Assembly: GCA_030451825.1 (NCBI GenBank)
Contig: JAKDNL010000005.1
Span: 1-43,261 of the forward strand
DNA length: 43,261 nucleotides
DNA from: Pseudonocardia sp.
GTDB lineage: Bacteria; Actinomycetota; Actinomycetes; Mycobacteriales; Pseudonocardiaceae
Reading direction: 5' to 3'
The number at the start of each line of letters is the position of its first letter. Positions within the stretch are counted from its first letter, which is position 1. The position numbers and the translations under genes were made by a program. Below, piece after piece: positions 42,078 through 43,261 of this stretch. The notes under the pieces are model-generated. The model was not told the DNA's origin, searched no databases, and saw only the letters and a list, made by a program, of their open reading frames with translations.

Positions 42078-42142
42078 GGGCTCAGGTGCGCGGGCTCGGG
42101 GTGCGGGCTCGGGGTGCGGGCTCGGGGTGCGGGCTCAGGTTC
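42078..42142 (+). repeat. 13-bp tandem repeat, about 5 units
   Basis: gggctcaggtgcgc, gggctcggggtgc x3, gggctcaggttc; last unit contains the stop codon of the GH3 gene. Confidence 0.9.
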
Positions 42143-43261
42143 GGGCGCAGAGGCCCTTGGCCGCCAGGACGCGGGCCACCGCCCGGTCGTTGTCGGCGGC
42201 ACTGATCCGGCCCGTGTCCAGGGCGCCCTGGGCAGCGTCGAGCAGCGGGGCGATCGTGGTGACGTTCGAGAACAGGGCGATGTCCGCGCCCGCTTCCAGC
42301 GCCTTCGTGGTCGACGCGGCCAGGCCGAAGCGATCGGTGATCGCCTTCATCGCGCCGAGGTCGTCGGTCATCACGACGCCGTCGAAGCGGTACTTCTCGC
42401 GCAGCAGCTGGTAGACGGCGGGCTCGAGGGAGGCGGGCACGTCCGTGCCCATGCTCGTTCCGCCTGCGCTCCTCCCGGTGGTCAGGCCCGGGACGTTCAG
42501 GTGCCCGACCATCACGCCGGTCCGGCCCTCGAGCGGCGCGCCGGGGCCGACCAGGTCGCCGTAGGGCAGCATGTCGTACTTCTCGAGCTCGGACAACGAC
42601 GGCGTGCTGACCTCGCCCTTGTGCGAGTCGCCGGTGGAGTGCCCGTGTCCGGGGAAGTGCTTGAGCATCCCGTAGACACCGCCGTCCTCCTGGCCCTTCG
42701 CGAACGCCAGGGCGTAGCGGGTGACGACCTCGGGGTCGTCGGAGAACGAGCGGTCGCCGATCACGTCGGACCTCGGCTGGTCGGAGGTGTCGACGTCCGG
42801 GGCGAGGTTCCAGGTGACGCCGCGGGCGCGCAGCTTCTCGGCCCGATCCTTCGCCAGGGCCGTGACCTGCTCGGGAGTCTTCGAGGCGGCCATCGACCGG
42901 GCGCTGGGCAGCTCGCCGTCGAGGTCGTCGATGCGCTGCACGCGCCCGCCCTCGTCGTCCACGCCGACGGCTAGCGGGGTGCGGGAGGCCTTCTGCACGG
43001 CGTCGAGCTTGTGGTTCTGCAGCAGGGCGGTGTCGTTGCCGCCGAGGAAGATCCCGCCGACCTGCGAGTTGCGCACGATCGTCACGGCACCGGCCGGGTC
43101 GGCGGCGTCCACCCCGACCATCAGGCGCTGGGCCAGCCGGTCGCGCGGGGACAGCGCGTTCACCATCCCGGTGCAGTCGGGGAGCCGGTCCGCGGCACCG
43201 GGCACGGCCGAGGCGCCGTCCGCGGCGGCACCAGGCACGGCGGCACCAGGCACGGCGGCAC
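42135..43261 (-). CDS. glycoside hydrolase family 3 protein (beta-N-acetylhexosaminidase-like), N-terminus may extend beyond window
   Basis: LAQRLMVGVDAADPAGAVTIVRNSQVGGIFLGGNDTALL...VGVDDEGGRVQRIDDLDGELPSARSMA...MLKHFPGHGHSTGDSHKGEVSTPSLSELEKYDMLPY...FDGVVMTDDLGAMKAI. Confidence 0.92.
   Translation of the reverse strand, partial: AAVPGAAVPGAAADGASAVPGAADRLPDCTGMVNALSPRDRLAQRLMVGVDAADPAGAVTIVRNSQVGGIFLGGNDTALLQNHKLDAVQKASRTPLAVGVDDEGGRVQRIDDLDGELPSARSMAASKTPEQVTALAKDRAEKLRARGVTWNLAPDVDTSDQPRSDVIGDRSFSDDPEVVTRYALAFAKGQEDGGVYGMLKHFPGHGHSTGDSHKGEVSTPSLSELEKYDMLPYGDLVGPGAPLEGRTGVMVGHLNVPGLTTGRSAGGTSMGTDVPASLEPAVYQLLREKYRFDGVVMTDDLGAMKAITDRFGLAASTTKALEAGADIALFSNVTTIAPLLDAAQGALDTGRISAADNDRAVARVLAAKGLCART
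42447..42477 (-). repeat. single in-frame copy of the short repeat in GH3 gene
   Basis: Reverse strand gggaggagcgcaggcggaacgagcatgggc, closely resembling gagaggagcgccagcggaacgaacatcggc in the ACC gene. Confidence 0.75.

Noticed and set aside
43197-43261. PGAA-type repeats at the window end
   Set aside because: Simple Ala/Gly/Pro linker coding repeat at the N-terminus of the GH3 lipoprotein-like protein; truncated by the window edge, cannot be evaluated.

Overview
High-GC actinobacterial chromosomal segment (composition and gene families suggest a Pseudonocardia-like organism; inference only). Main content, left to right: acyl-CoA catabolic cluster (AMP-dependent acyl-CoA synthetases, acyl-CoA dehydrogenase, TetR regulator); LCP-family protein; a decayed AAA ATPase plus TOPRIM/DUF4276-like pair; SfnG-type flavin monooxygenase; ethanolamine ammonia-lyase EutBC with a permease; SfnB/DszC-type sulfur-acquisition oxidoreductase; NmrA-type SDR; a GDT1/TMEM165-ICMT fusion behind a probable yybP-ykoY (Mn2+) riboswitch; thiolase with an aberrant C-terminus; HtrA-like protease; sugar-porter MFS; alkaline-phosphatase/DedA/MBL cluster; excalibur protein with class F sortase; two divergent citrate synthases (one with an HTH); DHA2-like MFS; a frameshifted carboxymuconolactone decarboxylase; a KASIII-like fusion, eukaryote-type single-chain acyl-CoA carboxylase and FabG/PhaB-like reductase operon; and a GH3 glycosidase. 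Strongest observations: (i) two unannotated 23-codon leader peptides with the shared LTRRRHVD...C pattern, one before each sulfur gene (sfnG, sfnB), each followed by a hairpin; (ii) a family of related short repeats inserted in frame in three conserved genes (ACC, SDR, GH3); (iii) a 64-bp palindromic element present twice around the SDR gene with a compensatory stem change; (iv) the KASIII-fusion/multidomain ACC/reductase operon; (v) the Mn riboswitch. All calls come from reading the sequence; no searches were run.
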